NCBI RefSeq assembly: GCF_021729015.1
Contig: NZ_JAJQQZ010000005.1
Coordinates: 1 to 64,000 of the forward strand
Direction: 5' to 3'
Source: Halobacterium rubrum
GTDB lineage: Archaea > Halobacteriota > Halobacteria > Halobacteriales > Halobacteriaceae
DNA: 64,000 nt
In this document: positions 17,901-26,670 of the stretch, piece by piece
Layout of the letters: the number at the start of each line of letters is the position of its first letter
Numbering within the stretch: the first letter of the stretch is position 1
Translations under genes and position numbers: made by a program
Notes under the pieces: model-generated
The model's database searches: none
Seen by the model: only the letters and a program-made list of their open reading frames with translations
What the model was told of the DNA's origin: nothing

Positions 17901-19589
17901 GTGCCTGACGGAACACCCGCTGATTGGCTCCAAGCCGCCGACGCCGACGAGGTGCATCTGGCGTTCCCGCGGGAGGTCTACGAGGACCTCCTGTCGGTGC
18001 TGTTCCCCGACGAGAGCCACCCGTTCCACGGGATGGGCGAGCGCGGCGCGTTCGCCGTGCTCGCGAAGAGCACCGGCGCCAGCCGCGTCACCTACATCGT
18101 CGAAGACGTGGTGCATCCCGAGTCCAGCGACGACCTCAGCCTGAACCGTGGGTCGACGTCCGGCGACTCTGTCGGGGAGTCGACCCGAGGTGGTTTCATC
18201 GGGTCGCTGTTCGGGGGTAACTCTGACAGCGACATCGCGGGCAGCGACTCGATGCTCGGCTACCAGTTCAGCGAGGACTACCACGAACGCGCCATCGAGC
18301 GCGCACAGGAGCGCGGCGGCGGCCTCCTCCGGGTTCACACCCAGCCTGGTGGCGTGACGGCGAGCTCCATCGACACGGAGTCCGCGGCCCGCGTCTACAA
18401 GGCGGATGCAAGCCGGCTACCGCCGGACGCCCCGTTCGGCGCGGCGATCACGAACAGCGACGACGACTGGACGATGCGCGTCTACGAGCCAACTCGCGAC
18501 AGCGACGAGCCGACAGTCACACACGCCGACGCCGTCCGAATTGTTGGCCCGACCCACGACAGACCACCGTTCGAGAAGCGGCCCACGGGCAGCGGGTTCA
18601 CAGGCGGGAACGCGGTGAACGCCGAGGAGCAGGACTCCACCATCCAGTTGTGGGGCGCCGACGGCCAGGCGGTCCTCAGCGAGCTCACGGTTGGCGTCGT
18701 CGGCTGCGGCGGCGTCGGGTCAGTTCTCGCCGAAGACCTCGCCCGACTCGGCGTCGGGGAGCTGGTGTTCGTCGACTTCGACCGCCTGGAGCGCGCAAAC
18801 TTCAACCGCGCGCAGGGCGCCCAGCGAATCGAGGTCGAGCAGGAGCGGCTCAAGACGAGAGTGGCCGAACGCGTCGCCCACGAGAGCGCGACGGCCGAGT
18901 CGTTCGCGACCCGTGTCGTAGACGGTAGCGTCGTCGAGGACGACCCGGAGTACATGGCAGTCCCGGAGCTCCTGGACTGCGACATCATCCTCTCGGGTGT
19001 CGACGCTGCTCGCCCTCGGCAGGTCTTGGGGGCGCTCGCTCGCGCCCACTCCATTCCGGTCATCGACGGCGGAAGCCGTCTCCACGCCGCCGACGACGGC
19101 GTGCTGGAGCCGGAAGCGAAGGTCGAAACCGCAGTCGCGGGCCCGGGCTGGCCGTGTTTCGAGTGCCAGCGCGTGTGGCGCCAGGAGGATGTCGACTGGG
19201 AGAGCGACCACCCCGAGTTCCGGGGTGAACGCGGCTACGTCGACGGTGGTGTCGACCCCGACGAGGAGGACCGGGACCCGTCGGTAATCGGAGTGAACAA
19301 GATCGTGGCCGGCCTCATGCAGCGCCGACTGTTCGGCGTGGTCCTTGGCGTCGTCGACGGCGTAGAGTCGACGCTCCGACTCCGTCTGAAGGATGTCGAC
19401 ACCTACTGGAGCACGAAGTGGGGCTGCGAGCCGGACTGTGGTGCGCCCCGTGTCGGTGTCGGGGATCGCGAGCAGTTGCCGACCGGGACGGACTGGGCGA
19501 TGCGGTACGAGCGCGACGACATCGAGATGCCGGAGCTGAAGACTCAGGACGCTAGCGGCCTCGTCGACGACGACCTGCTCGGCGAGTAA
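17901..19589 (+). CDS. JAB peptidase-E1 (ThiF) fusion protein
   Basis: A 562-residue two-domain protein starting at GTG 17901. The N-terminal JAB/JAMM-like domain (about 1-200) has the Glu (GERGAFAVL) and the segment HTQPGGVTASSID. The usual HxHP...SxxD has Gln for the second His. The C-terminal E1 domain (about 250-530) has the nucleotide loop VGVVGCGGVGSVLAEDL, the acidic VDFDRLERANFNR motif, and zinc Cys pairs CFEC and CEPDC. It should adenylate the Ub-like partner and perhaps process its GG-KIA end. A degraded second E1 lies at 20985. Confidence 0.8.
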   Translation: MPDGTPADWLQAADADEVHLAFPREVYEDLLSVLFPDESHPFHGMGERGAFAVLAKSTGASRVTYIVEDVVHPESSDDLSLNRGSTSGDSVGESTRGGFIGSLFGGNSDSDIAGSDSMLGYQFSEDYHERAIERAQERGGGLLRVHTQPGGVTASSIDTESAARVYKADASRLPPDAPFGAAITNSDDDWTMRVYEPTRDSDEPTVTHADAVRIVGPTHDRPPFEKRPTGSGFTGGNAVNAEEQDSTIQLWGADGQAVLSELTVGVVGCGGVGSVLAEDLARLGVGELVFVDFDRLERANFNRAQGAQRIEVEQERLKTRVAERVAHESATAESFATRVVDGSVVEDDPEYMAVPELLDCDIILSGVDAARPRQVLGALARAHSIPVIDGGSRLHAADDGVLEPEAKVETAVAGPGWPCFECQRVWRQEDVDWESDHPEFRGERGYVDGGVDPDEEDRDPSVIGVNKIVAGLMQRRLFGVVLGVVDGVESTLRLRLKDVDTYWSTKWGCEPDCGAPRVGVGDREQLPTGTDWAMRYERDDIEMPELKTQDASGLVDDDLLGE

Positions 19590-19645
19590 GTTCGCATCCC
19601 TCTTTACCGATTCAGCTGCCCCAGTTTCAGTACTACCAGGAACAG

Positions 19646-20710
19646 CTAGACGAGCGCGCTAAGGGCGAGCAGTCCAGCATACGGCACACCTATCCACTTG
19701 AGACGGTAGGTGATCTTCCACCGGTACACATCCCAGACATCCTTCTCAAAGTGATGCGGTTCAATGCTCCCGTCAAACTGCCTCCACACCCACTGCGTAA
19801 CCCCAGCAACACTCCAGCGAATCGTATACGCAAGCAACATTGCAACCACGAGCAAGAGAGTCCTCGTCATCCACGACTCCCACCCAATTGTAGAGAGTGG
19901 ATCTATTGAGGACAACCACGGAGACACCCTTGAGAGGTTGCGTATCGATAGATACGATAGCCCAAGAAAGATTCCAAGAGTTCCAAGCGTTCGCCAGAAG
20001 AAATGCACGAAGCGGTAAGGGCTCTTGAATAAGACCCATTCCTTTCGGTTGACGGCCTCTCGAGTCACTCCGAGCTTCGCTCCTTTCCAAGTCCCCGATA
20101 TTTGTGCTTCTTCAGTGCGTGTAGTGATATTCTGGGGCGCTCGGGAATTTTCCGTGGTACGCAAAGCTTCACGGGGCGTTTCGTCATCGTTGTCAAGAAC
20201 TAGTCCGGCGCACGGTTCACAAAGCGGGACGCATTTTTCGCCGGGTGGGGTCCCGTTTAGCTTTGAGGAGTCGAAGTTCGGGTAGACGAGGAGTGAGTTC
20301 CCGTCATTAGGAGTGTGGTTACATCGTCTACAGCGGTCTCGAAGCCCCTGAAAGAACTCGTAGATGGTTTCGCCTTCCGTGTCCGTGTTAACGAATGCAA
20401 CACTACTCTGGGCCTCTGGTGAGGGATAGATGCGGGCGCGGGTTCTGTGTTGGTCGAAGTTCTCATTGTCGGGGTGTTGGACGCCGTGACAGGGTCGGCA
20501 GAGCGTAACGAGATTTTCCTTCTCATCCCCTCCGCCCCGAGATTTCCATGTGATGTGATGCACATCGAGGATACGCCCATCTTCATCGGCGTGTGGCCCA
20601 CTCTTCTCCCCACACCGTTGGCACGTCCAGTCGTCGCGTTTCCGCACTTCAGCCGCAAGCGAATCCCACTCGGGGCCGTAACGACTGGCCTCGCTCATCG
20701 AGCCACTCAT
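19646..20710 (-). CDS. HNH endonuclease-domain membrane protein
   Basis: A 354-residue protein. The N-terminal HNH nuclease (about residues 10-80) shows WTCQRCGEKSG, then LDVHHITWKSRGG and ENLVTLCRPCH. A second Cys-rich region (CRRCN... CVPLCEPC) follows at about 130-180. Two hydrophobic regions (about 240-265 and 280-310) plus a hydrophobic end suggest membrane attachment. A nuclease joined to membrane segments is typical of defence-type effectors, but this is inference. A TATA-like TTTTTTAG lies 25 bases before ATG 20710. Confidence 0.7.
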   Translation of the reverse strand: MSGSMSEASRYGPEWDSLAAEVRKRDDWTCQRCGEKSGPHADEDGRILDVHHITWKSRGGGDEKENLVTLCRPCHGVQHPDNENFDQHRTRARIYPSPEAQSSVAFVNTDTEGETIYEFFQGLRDRCRRCNHTPNDGNSLLVYPNFDSSKLNGTPPGEKCVPLCEPCAGLVLDNDDETPREALRTTENSRAPQNITTRTEEAQISGTWKGAKLGVTREAVNRKEWVLFKSPYRFVHFFWRTLGTLGIFLGLSYLSIRNLSRVSPWLSSIDPLSTIGWESWMTRTLLLVVAMLLAYTIRWSVAGVTQWVWRQFDGSIEPHHFEKDVWDVYRWKITYRLKWIGVPYAGLLALSALV

Positions 20711-20803
20711 CTGTTAATCACGCAAACAGATATGGCTAAAAAACTTGTCTGTCTGCAAATCAACTTCTCGGTTGTTTCGTACGGATAGACAGGTAAAATT
20801 CGG

Positions 20804-20990
20804 CTACTCTGTAGTGAGCGTAGTCGTGATCTCGTAGCTCAGTTGCAGCTGTGTCGTACTCAAAACCTCGGCCAGCTCGGGCGTCATGTCGGGGTTGGCC
20901 AGCGCCTTCTCTTTCGCTCGCCGGTCCTGACGGGCGTGCTCGCAGGCGGTCAGGAACGCGGCGGTCTTCGTGTTCTCGTCGAGCGCGACG
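20804..20990 (-). pseudogene. 3' remnant of an unknown gene
   Basis: The minus-strand frame ends with KTAAFLTACEHARQDRRAKE followed by KALANPDMTPELAEVLSTTQ, a plausible helical coding end. Upstream it runs into the E1 pseudogene on the other strand, so two truncated genes are fused tail-to-body near 20985. This marks a deletion junction. Confidence 0.45.
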
Positions 20991-21633
20991 ACGACGACGA
21001 CTACGCCGGTCTGGGCGCAGTCATAGACTGCGACGTGATCCTGAGCGCGGCGGACCCGCACTGGGTCCAGAAGGTCATCGACCGGCTGGCGTACGCCCAC
21101 CTCATTCCGGTCATCTCCGGCGGGACGCACCTCCGCGTCGACGAGGCGAGCGACGAGCTCAGTTCGAGCGCACGGTCCACGGTCGAGACCGCAGGCCCCG
21201 GCCTGGCGTGCCTCCACTGTCTCGAGGCGTGGAAGGAGGGGACCTAGAAGCGGGAGTCGTGCGCGACCGAAAGCCGCCGAAGAACCGCGCGGACAACGGC
21301 GGGCTCTACGTCCAGCAGGAGCCTGGCGAGGCCGTCGACGGCAGCGACGAGCTGCGTGATCCGAGCGTCGTGACGACGAACGGGCTGGTGGCGTCGCTGA
21401 TGATGGAGCGGTTCCAGGCGCTCGCCCTGGGCACGTCAACGTCGACGTTCGCAGGCCGGCAGATGTACCGGCCGAGCAGTGGCGAGATGCAGTGGCTGAC
21501 GGCGAACGGCGACCGCCGCACCACCTGCAAGGACGGCTGCAAGAAGACCCAGACGGTCGGTCTCGGCGACTACGTCGACCTGGACACCGGCCAGGACCAC
21601 GACCTCCGCGTCGAGAACCCCGACGCCCGCTGA
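20985..21633 (+). pseudogene. E1 (ThiF)-like pseudogene, truncated and frameshifted
   Basis: The frame reads GAVIDCDVILSAADPHWVQK, then IPVISGGTHLRVDE and CLHC, matching the middle of the E1 domain at 17901 (DCDIILSGVDAARPRQV...IPVIDGGSRLHAAD...CFEC). After a frameshift near 21235 it continues ELRDPSVVTTNGLVASLMME and ends with a CKDGC pair. The nucleotide loop and JAB half are missing. It diverges from the intact copy, so it is the remnant of a second Ub-like system rather than a recent duplicate. Confidence 0.75.
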
Positions 21634-21717
21634 AAGGCGGTTGGGTCGGGACGTCTCTCGTTTCGACCTGCCCTCCATTCCGTGTTTTATATGGAATGCC
21701 CTGGATGGTTCTCCTAA

Positions 21718-22638
21718 ATGCTACTTGACGTTCGCGGGAGCTCGAAACCCGGCCACACGCTTCTCGTATTCGTCGTGTTGGGCGCTGAATCCCACGGTCT
21801 ACAGAGAATCGAGCCGGAGCCGTATGATTGCGAGTGCGGGAATGTTATGACACCGTTCGAACTGGACCTGGGGGACCGCCGGAAGCAGTCATGGCCGGAC
21901 TGCAAATCGTGGCGGGGAGATGGCCAGAAGCGGTGTCCAGAATGCAGTGAGCGAGTGTCGACGGACAAGCAGCAGCACGCTCACGCACTCGGGTACGAGA
22001 GTTTCGAGCAGGAGGACTACGAGAACATCACTGACGAGGCCCGGGAGACAGCGTTCGAGAAAACGGACGGGACGTGCATCGCCTGTGGTCAGGAAGCCGA
22101 CGCAGTCCATCGGATCGTGCCGCCTATGTTCGGTGGCTCGGGGGACCCGGTGAATCTGGTTCCGGTATGTAGCGACCACCAGCACCACACAGGACACCGC
22201 TTCGTGGACGTAATGGCTCCCTGGGAGTGGGAGAGCCACTCCGGATTGGACTGGGAGGAGTACGTTACTGAGCTTCGTGAGAGATTTGATGCGACCGACG
22301 GTGACGCGGCGGAGCAGATTGTGGGTCTCTGTGACCGGCTGCTTGAAGACGAGAGGCCCTCGAATCCCCGCCCGTATGCGGACTCCAATCTTGGGGAGCC
22401 GATTGACGTCGACGCCTCGATTGACAGCTCAGTAAATCCGCGAGTAGCCGTGAAAGAAGCCATCAAACAGGCCAGCGGAGAGTATTCGGACGGTGGAGGC
22501 GTCCCAGAGAGGGTTGTTCGCTTTGTCGTGAGAGAACAGTGTGATGTTGCGAAGGGAGAGGTTGAATCCACTATCGAGTCCATGCTTAACCACGGCGAGG
22601 TGTATCGTTCCAGTGGAACCCGTCTAAAAGCCGTCTGA
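21718..22638 (+). CDS. HNH-type protein with zinc ribbon
   Basis: A 306-residue protein. The N-terminal zinc ribbon (CECGN ... RCPECSERV, residues 38-80) is followed by an HNH-like module (CIACGQEADAVHRIVPPMFG, then NLVPVCSDHQHHTGHRF, residues 120-165). The C-terminal part (about 225-306) resembles a winged-helix domain. ATG 21718 lies about 27 bases after a TATA-like TTTTATAT, so the message is leaderless. It could be a nuclease of a defence or restriction type; the catalytic His is not fully clear. Confidence 0.6.
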   Translation: MLLDVRGSSKPGHTLLVFVVLGAESHGLQRIEPEPYDCECGNVMTPFELDLGDRRKQSWPDCKSWRGDGQKRCPECSERVSTDKQQHAHALGYESFEQEDYENITDEARETAFEKTDGTCIACGQEADAVHRIVPPMFGGSGDPVNLVPVCSDHQHHTGHRFVDVMAPWEWESHSGLDWEEYVTELRERFDATDGDAAEQIVGLCDRLLEDERPSNPRPYADSNLGEPIDVDASIDSSVNPRVAVKEAIKQASGEYSDGGGVPERVVRFVVREQCDVAKGEVESTIESMLNHGEVYRSSGTRLKAV

Positions 22639-22727
22639 GTTCTGTGGTGGCTGGTTTGAGTCGCGCTCACGATCTCTGCGTGGAGAATCCGGGCGGCCTC
22701 TAAGGCCCGCCTCCTGGGGTTCTCGTT

Positions 22728-23042
22728 TTAGGAGTTGTCTCCTGATTGAGTTGCGTGGTAGAGAGTTGCTGCTGCGGCTTGGGCTGGTATCCCGGCGATG
22801 ACAGCGATGTACGGCTGTGGCAGTTGGAGAAGCGTTCCGAGGATGATAATGAGGAGCGTGAATCCAGTGAAGGCGGCGATATTGAACTGGGGTTGACGCG
22901 TGGCTTGGTATTCGGATTGGCGGTGGTAGAGGTAGAGGAGGGTGTGTTCGAGCGCGACCAGATATGAGAAGGCACGCTCCGCTCCTGCGGGGGTCTCGTC
23001 CCGGGAACGGGTTTGCGTGCCTTCCTGCTCTGAACTGGCCAC
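22728..23042 (-). CDS. Two-helix membrane protein of unknown function
   Basis: A 104-residue protein with hydrophobic segments at about residues 53-75 and 78-97, preceded by a helix rich in Tyr and His (LEHTLLYLYHRQSEY). It has no known family. The noncoding stretch 23043-23170 upstream holds nothing else I can identify. Confidence 0.5.
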   Translation of the reverse strand: MASSEQEGTQTRSRDETPAGAERAFSYLVALEHTLLYLYHRQSEYQATRQPQFNIAAFTGFTLLIIILGTLLQLPQPYIAVIAGIPAQAAAATLYHATQSGDNS

Positions 23043-23170
23043 CCCGAAGATCCATCTCCACGCTGAGTGTGGATGATGGCTGCTTCAGGCACGTTGTAGT
23101 ATGTGATTGTCACACATAATGTTTCTGCCCCAACTGGTAGCAGAAGCCAATGAGGAGAGAGAAAATAATA

Positions 23171-23215
23171 CCGGCAGTTTCGTATGCAAAACAACTAATT
23201 TGGTCCGGTCCCTTG
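23171..23215 (+). promoter_or_regulatory. GTATGCAAAA-type promoter, copy A
   Basis: CCGGC, then GTATGCAAAA (23182-23191), an AT-rich CTAAT box and TCCGGTCCCTTG, ending about 17 bases before ATG 23232. The same block precedes the genes at 58389, 59147, 61160, 62510 and 63523. The shared extent goes beyond a plain BRE/TATA promoter, suggesting an element-specific activator. Confidence 0.6.
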
Positions 23216-23231
23216 CCCTAATCAAGCTACG

Positions 23232-24143
23232 ATGGCGCGTTCCGTCACCCCTACAATCGACCTCCGGGACACCCCCCGGTTCGACAGGACCCACTGGCCG
23301 CAACACTGGCACACCCAGAACCGATACATGGTCGCCGACTTCTTCAGCGGCCGCGGCGGGGTGGGCCGCGCCCTCGCCGACTGGTACACCCACTACGACT
23401 ACGTCGGCGTCGACAAGGAGCCCTACCACGAGCAGTACCCCGGCCAGTTCATCCAGGCCGACCTACTCGGCCCCCAGGGCCCGCCGTTCGACGGGGTCGT
23501 CGCCGACGTCATCTGGGTGAGCTTCCCCTGCCTCGCCTACACCCCGCTCTCCGCGACCGCCTACGGAAGCCGGGAAGCCGCGCTCAGGCAAAACCCACGA
23601 ATCACCGACGAACTCCGCGAATGGCTCTTGGACCACGCCGCACACTACATCATCGAGAACGTCCCCGGAGCCTCCCGCGCCGGCGACCTCGATGCCAACT
23701 GTCGCTGCAACGGCCTCTACTTCGGCGAAGACTACGACCTGGAACGCCACTTCGAGACCACCTTCGAGGTCCCCGACGCGTACCGAGACGGCAACGCCAG
23801 CATCACCGTCGACACCCGAGACGACCAGTCCATCGAGGAGCTCGCCGCCGCCAAGAACGTGCCCGCCTCCTGGGGCAAATCCGGCGTCCGCAGCGCCATA
23901 CCCCGTGAATACGTCTACTGGCTGCTCTCCCACTGTCCGTCCGTCCCCTGCCCGGTGCCCGCAAGTGAACAGTCCACACTCGCCGGCTTCGGGGAGGGGG
24001 TCGGCCGCCACAAGCGCCTCCCGGACGGTCGCCTGGGCGGCACGAAGGTCACTCCGGGCGACGAACTCTACGCCGACCCAGGCGTTGACCGGACCGCCGA
24101 GGCCGAGTACCAGAACGTCGGCGTCAGGCCCCGGGTGCGGTAG
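23232..24143 (+). CDS. DNA (cytosine-5) methyltransferase-like protein
   Basis: A 303-residue protein with C5-methyltransferase motifs: motif I ADFFSGRGGVGRAL (about residue 35), the motif IV Pro-Cys in SFPCLAYTPLS (near 97) and motif VI IIENVPGA (about 140). It lacks a clear large target-recognition domain and resembles short plasmid or virus enzymes. It likely methylates element DNA to evade host restriction. It is expressed from the GTATGCAAAA promoter shared with genes 35 kb downstream. Confidence 0.75.
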   Translation: MARSVTPTIDLRDTPRFDRTHWPQHWHTQNRYMVADFFSGRGGVGRALADWYTHYDYVGVDKEPYHEQYPGQFIQADLLGPQGPPFDGVVADVIWVSFPCLAYTPLSATAYGSREAALRQNPRITDELREWLLDHAAHYIIENVPGASRAGDLDANCRCNGLYFGEDYDLERHFETTFEVPDAYRDGNASITVDTRDDQSIEELAAAKNVPASWGKSGVRSAIPREYVYWLLSHCPSVPCPVPASEQSTLAGFGEGVGRHKRLPDGRLGGTKVTPGDELYADPGVDRTAEAEYQNVGVRPRVR

Positions 24144-24208
24144 CCACCGATGCACCACCCCACCACACCCGACGGCTTATCCCGGAACACGGCGGACATG
24201 GAGGACAC

Positions 24209-24664
24209 ATGACCACGCTTCGGGAAGGGCTCGTTCTCGAGGAGGTGGAGGAAAACCTCTACCTCGGGAACCGGCTCGCCGCGGTCCGCCAGGAACACGA
24301 CCACCGGTTCGAGTACGTCGTCACCGTGTCCCGGGACCGCGAGCCCATGACCACAGCCTACTATCCGATGCGGGACGGCCAGGGCAACGACCCGGAGGCG
24401 TTCGCAGAGGCTGTCAAGTCCGCGCGCTACTACTACCGATCCCCCGGGAAGGTGCTCGTTCACTGCGAGGCGGGAATCTCCCGCAGCACCACAGTCATCG
24501 CGACGGTTCTCGTCGCCGAGAAGCAGGCCCGGTCGTTCGCGCACGCCGTCGAGCAGGTCCGCGAGGTCCGGCCTGACGCGCGACCGGCAGATGCGCTCAT
24601 CGACGCCGCCGAGCAGTACCTCGGGACGACCGTCGACCGGAGTGCCATCCGGGCCGCTGAATAG
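24209..24664 (+). CDS. Dual-specificity protein phosphatase
   Basis: A 151-residue cysteine-based phosphatase. The P-loop HCEAGISRSTTVIATVL (HCx5R, near residue 85) is intact. An upstream Asp in YPMRDGQGND is the probable general acid. An N-terminal ENLYLGNRLAA is the DSP start motif. It would dephosphorylate Tyr/Ser/Thr or other phosphates. The element context suggests host or element signalling; the target is unknown. Confidence 0.8.
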   Translation: MTTLREGLVLEEVEENLYLGNRLAAVRQEHDHRFEYVVTVSRDREPMTTAYYPMRDGQGNDPEAFAEAVKSARYYYRSPGKVLVHCEAGISRSTTVIATVLVAEKQARSFAHAVEQVREVRPDARPADALIDAAEQYLGTTVDRSAIRAAE

Positions 24665-24735
24665 TTCCTCGCCGTCTCTCCGACACCAGGCCCCGGTTTA
24701 TACGGGAAGGCGCAGCACCAACGAGTACCGCGACC

Positions 24736-25926
24736 ATGCCCGGGGATTCGCCTAATGTGACCGGCGCGAGCCAGCTTGAACACGAACTCGCGAACGCCGA
24801 GTTCGCCCGTATCACCGCGTACCCTGACGGCGACTCGGTCGCAGCGGCCGGCATCCTCGCGAAGACCTGTAGTGCCCTGGAGGTCCCGTTCCGACTCCGC
24901 GCTGGCACTCCCGCGTCCAACCCCGACACCGAGGCGGATACGACTGTCATCGTCGTCGGCCACCACCGACCAGACCCGGAGACAAACGACATCCACGTCG
25001 GCGGCCGCGGACCAGCGAGCAAGGACGCCTTCGAGGCTACTCGAGACGTCGACGGCGTGGAGGCCGACCCGGTCCTCGCGCTCGCTGGGCTGACGACACT
25101 CCCGACTCCCGTCGACGAGACCGCCGGCGACGTTCGCAGTCTCGCAGAGGACCTCGGCTACCTCTCGCAGCGGCCGGGCGTCGCGACGGCTACCCAGGAC
25201 CTGATGAACGGGCTCGCCAACGCCCTTACCATCCACTCCCCGTTCTCCGGCCGCCCCGACCGCGCGCAGGCGAACCTCGCGGAACTCGAGCTCCCGGTCG
25301 AGATGGACGTCGACGGCCACCGGCGGCTGGAGGCGTTCGCCGCCACCGCCACGGCGCCGACGGGACGGCCGAGCGCACGGGAGGCGCTTCAGACAGGCAT
25401 TCGTCCGTATGCCGTCGAGGACGGCCGGTTCCAGACGCTCGCTGGGTACGGCGACGTTCTCCGGGCCGTCGCCCGTGACGCCCCTGGAATCGGGTTCGGA
25501 CTGGTACTCGACGACGTCGACGAGTCGGAAGCACTGGAGGTCCTCGGCAAGCACGCCGAGGCTGCCCACCAATGCGTTCGCCGGGCAGAGGTGTTCGAGT
25601 ACGACTCGTTCGCCGTCGCTCGCGTCGACGGCGAGAGCCTCACCGACGACCGCGTCGAGGCAGCCCTCCCGACGGTCGCCCGCCTGGTTCGAGACTTCAG
25701 GACGCCCATGTCGACGTGCTACGCGGTCACTGACGGCTACGCTGCCGGGGCAACCCGGACAGCCGAGGCGGTCGGCCCTCGCGTTCAGGCCGCCGGACGG
25801 TCGCTAGACGGCGGCGGGCTGGCCCGCCAGCACCGCGGCGAGGCGCGCTTCGACGGGACTGCCGAGGAGTTTGTCCAGACGCTCCGAGACGAGGCACAGA
25901 CGACGACCGCCGACCCCACCCCATAG
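24736..25926 (+). CDS. DHH-family phosphoesterase (RecJ/GAN-like)
   Basis: A 396-residue protein with the DHH motif I FARITAYPDGDSVAAAGILA near residue 30, VIVVGHHRPD near residue 75 and a C-terminal DHHA1-like glycine segment (SLDGGGLARQHRGEARFDG). The usual DHH triad is partly altered (GHH kept). Archaeal relatives (GAN) are single-strand exonucleases working with the replication machinery. The first motif has DGD where DxD is expected. The enzyme may process element DNA, or may be inactive. Confidence 0.6.
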   Translation: MPGDSPNVTGASQLEHELANAEFARITAYPDGDSVAAAGILAKTCSALEVPFRLRAGTPASNPDTEADTTVIVVGHHRPDPETNDIHVGGRGPASKDAFEATRDVDGVEADPVLALAGLTTLPTPVDETAGDVRSLAEDLGYLSQRPGVATATQDLMNGLANALTIHSPFSGRPDRAQANLAELELPVEMDVDGHRRLEAFAATATAPTGRPSAREALQTGIRPYAVEDGRFQTLAGYGDVLRAVARDAPGIGFGLVLDDVDESEALEVLGKHAEAAHQCVRRAEVFEYDSFAVARVDGESLTDDRVEAALPTVARLVRDFRTPMSTCYAVTDGYAAGATRTAEAVGPRVQAAGRSLDGGGLARQHRGEARFDGTAEEFVQTLRDEAQTTTADPTP

Positions 25927-25930
25927 AAGG

Positions 25931-26347
25931 ATGACCACGACACAGGACTCTCCCTCAGAGACGAACGGCTACGAGAACATCACGCAGCACCACCACCTCT
26001 ACGTGCTGGCGTTGTCCGACGCGATGACCGAGCAGATGGTAGAGGAAGACATTCCGGACTGGCGGCACGCCAACAACGGCCTCTACAAGGCCAGCCTCTC
26101 CGATGCCATCCAGGCCATCGACGGCGACCCCTTCCCGTTCGCGGAAACCTGGGACGGCTACAAGGGCTTCATGGGTATCCTCGAGCGACTGGGTGCGGAG
26201 AATCTGATCGGCCGCGTCCGAGACAGGGAGCGAATCGCGCTCACCGAACGAGGACAACAGGAAGCCACCAAGCTCTATCAGGTCGCAACCGATGACCAGG
26301 AGGCAGCGATTCGTGAGGCTGTAGCCGCAGCCGTCAACGAGGACTAA
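25931..26347 (+). CDS. Winged-helix-like protein of unknown function
   Basis: A 138-residue protein starting 4 bases after the DHH gene. The segment GFMGILERLGAENLIGRVRD then RERIALTERGQQEATKLYQV resembles the recognition helix and wing of a winged helix-turn-helix domain. No family name can be given. It may regulate the phosphatase/DHH operon. Confidence 0.5.
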   Translation: MTTTQDSPSETNGYENITQHHHLYVLALSDAMTEQMVEEDIPDWRHANNGLYKASLSDAIQAIDGDPFPFAETWDGYKGFMGILERLGAENLIGRVRDRERIALTERGQQEATKLYQVATDDQEAAIREAVAAAVNED

Positions 26348-26364
26348 CCCAGGAGGACCGACTG

Positions 26365-26670
26365 ATGCCTGGTTACAATCTCCTGAACGCACGTCTCCAC
26401 ATCAAGCAGCTACGCGACCGGCCCGACGGCCAGGACGTCATCGAGAACGTCGCCGAGGAAGTCGCCGAGCGTGAGGATACTCCCGTCTCTGCCATCCCGG
26501 ACGTGATCGCGTACTGTATCCACCAGTACGCAGACGGACAACGGCTGGAGTCGCTCACCAGGACTCACCATGTCGAGTACGATGTCCTGGGGCAGGCTAT
26601 CGAGGAGATCTCCGCGAAGGCGACCGAAAGAACAGGGGGGAGCTGCGAAGAAGACGACGAGGCGAGTTAG
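26365..26670 (+). CDS. Small acidic protein of unknown function
   Basis: A 101-residue helical protein (NLLNARLHIKQLRDRPDGQD...) with an acidic tail, 17 bases after the preceding gene with GGAGG-like AGGAGGAC before the start. Likely the same operon. Its 3' end overlaps the end of the convergent gene on the minus strand by 4 bases. Confidence 0.5.
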   Translation: MPGYNLLNARLHIKQLRDRPDGQDVIENVAEEVAEREDTPVSAIPDVIAYCIHQYADGQRLESLTRTHHVEYDVLGQAIEEISAKATERTGGSCEEDDEAS

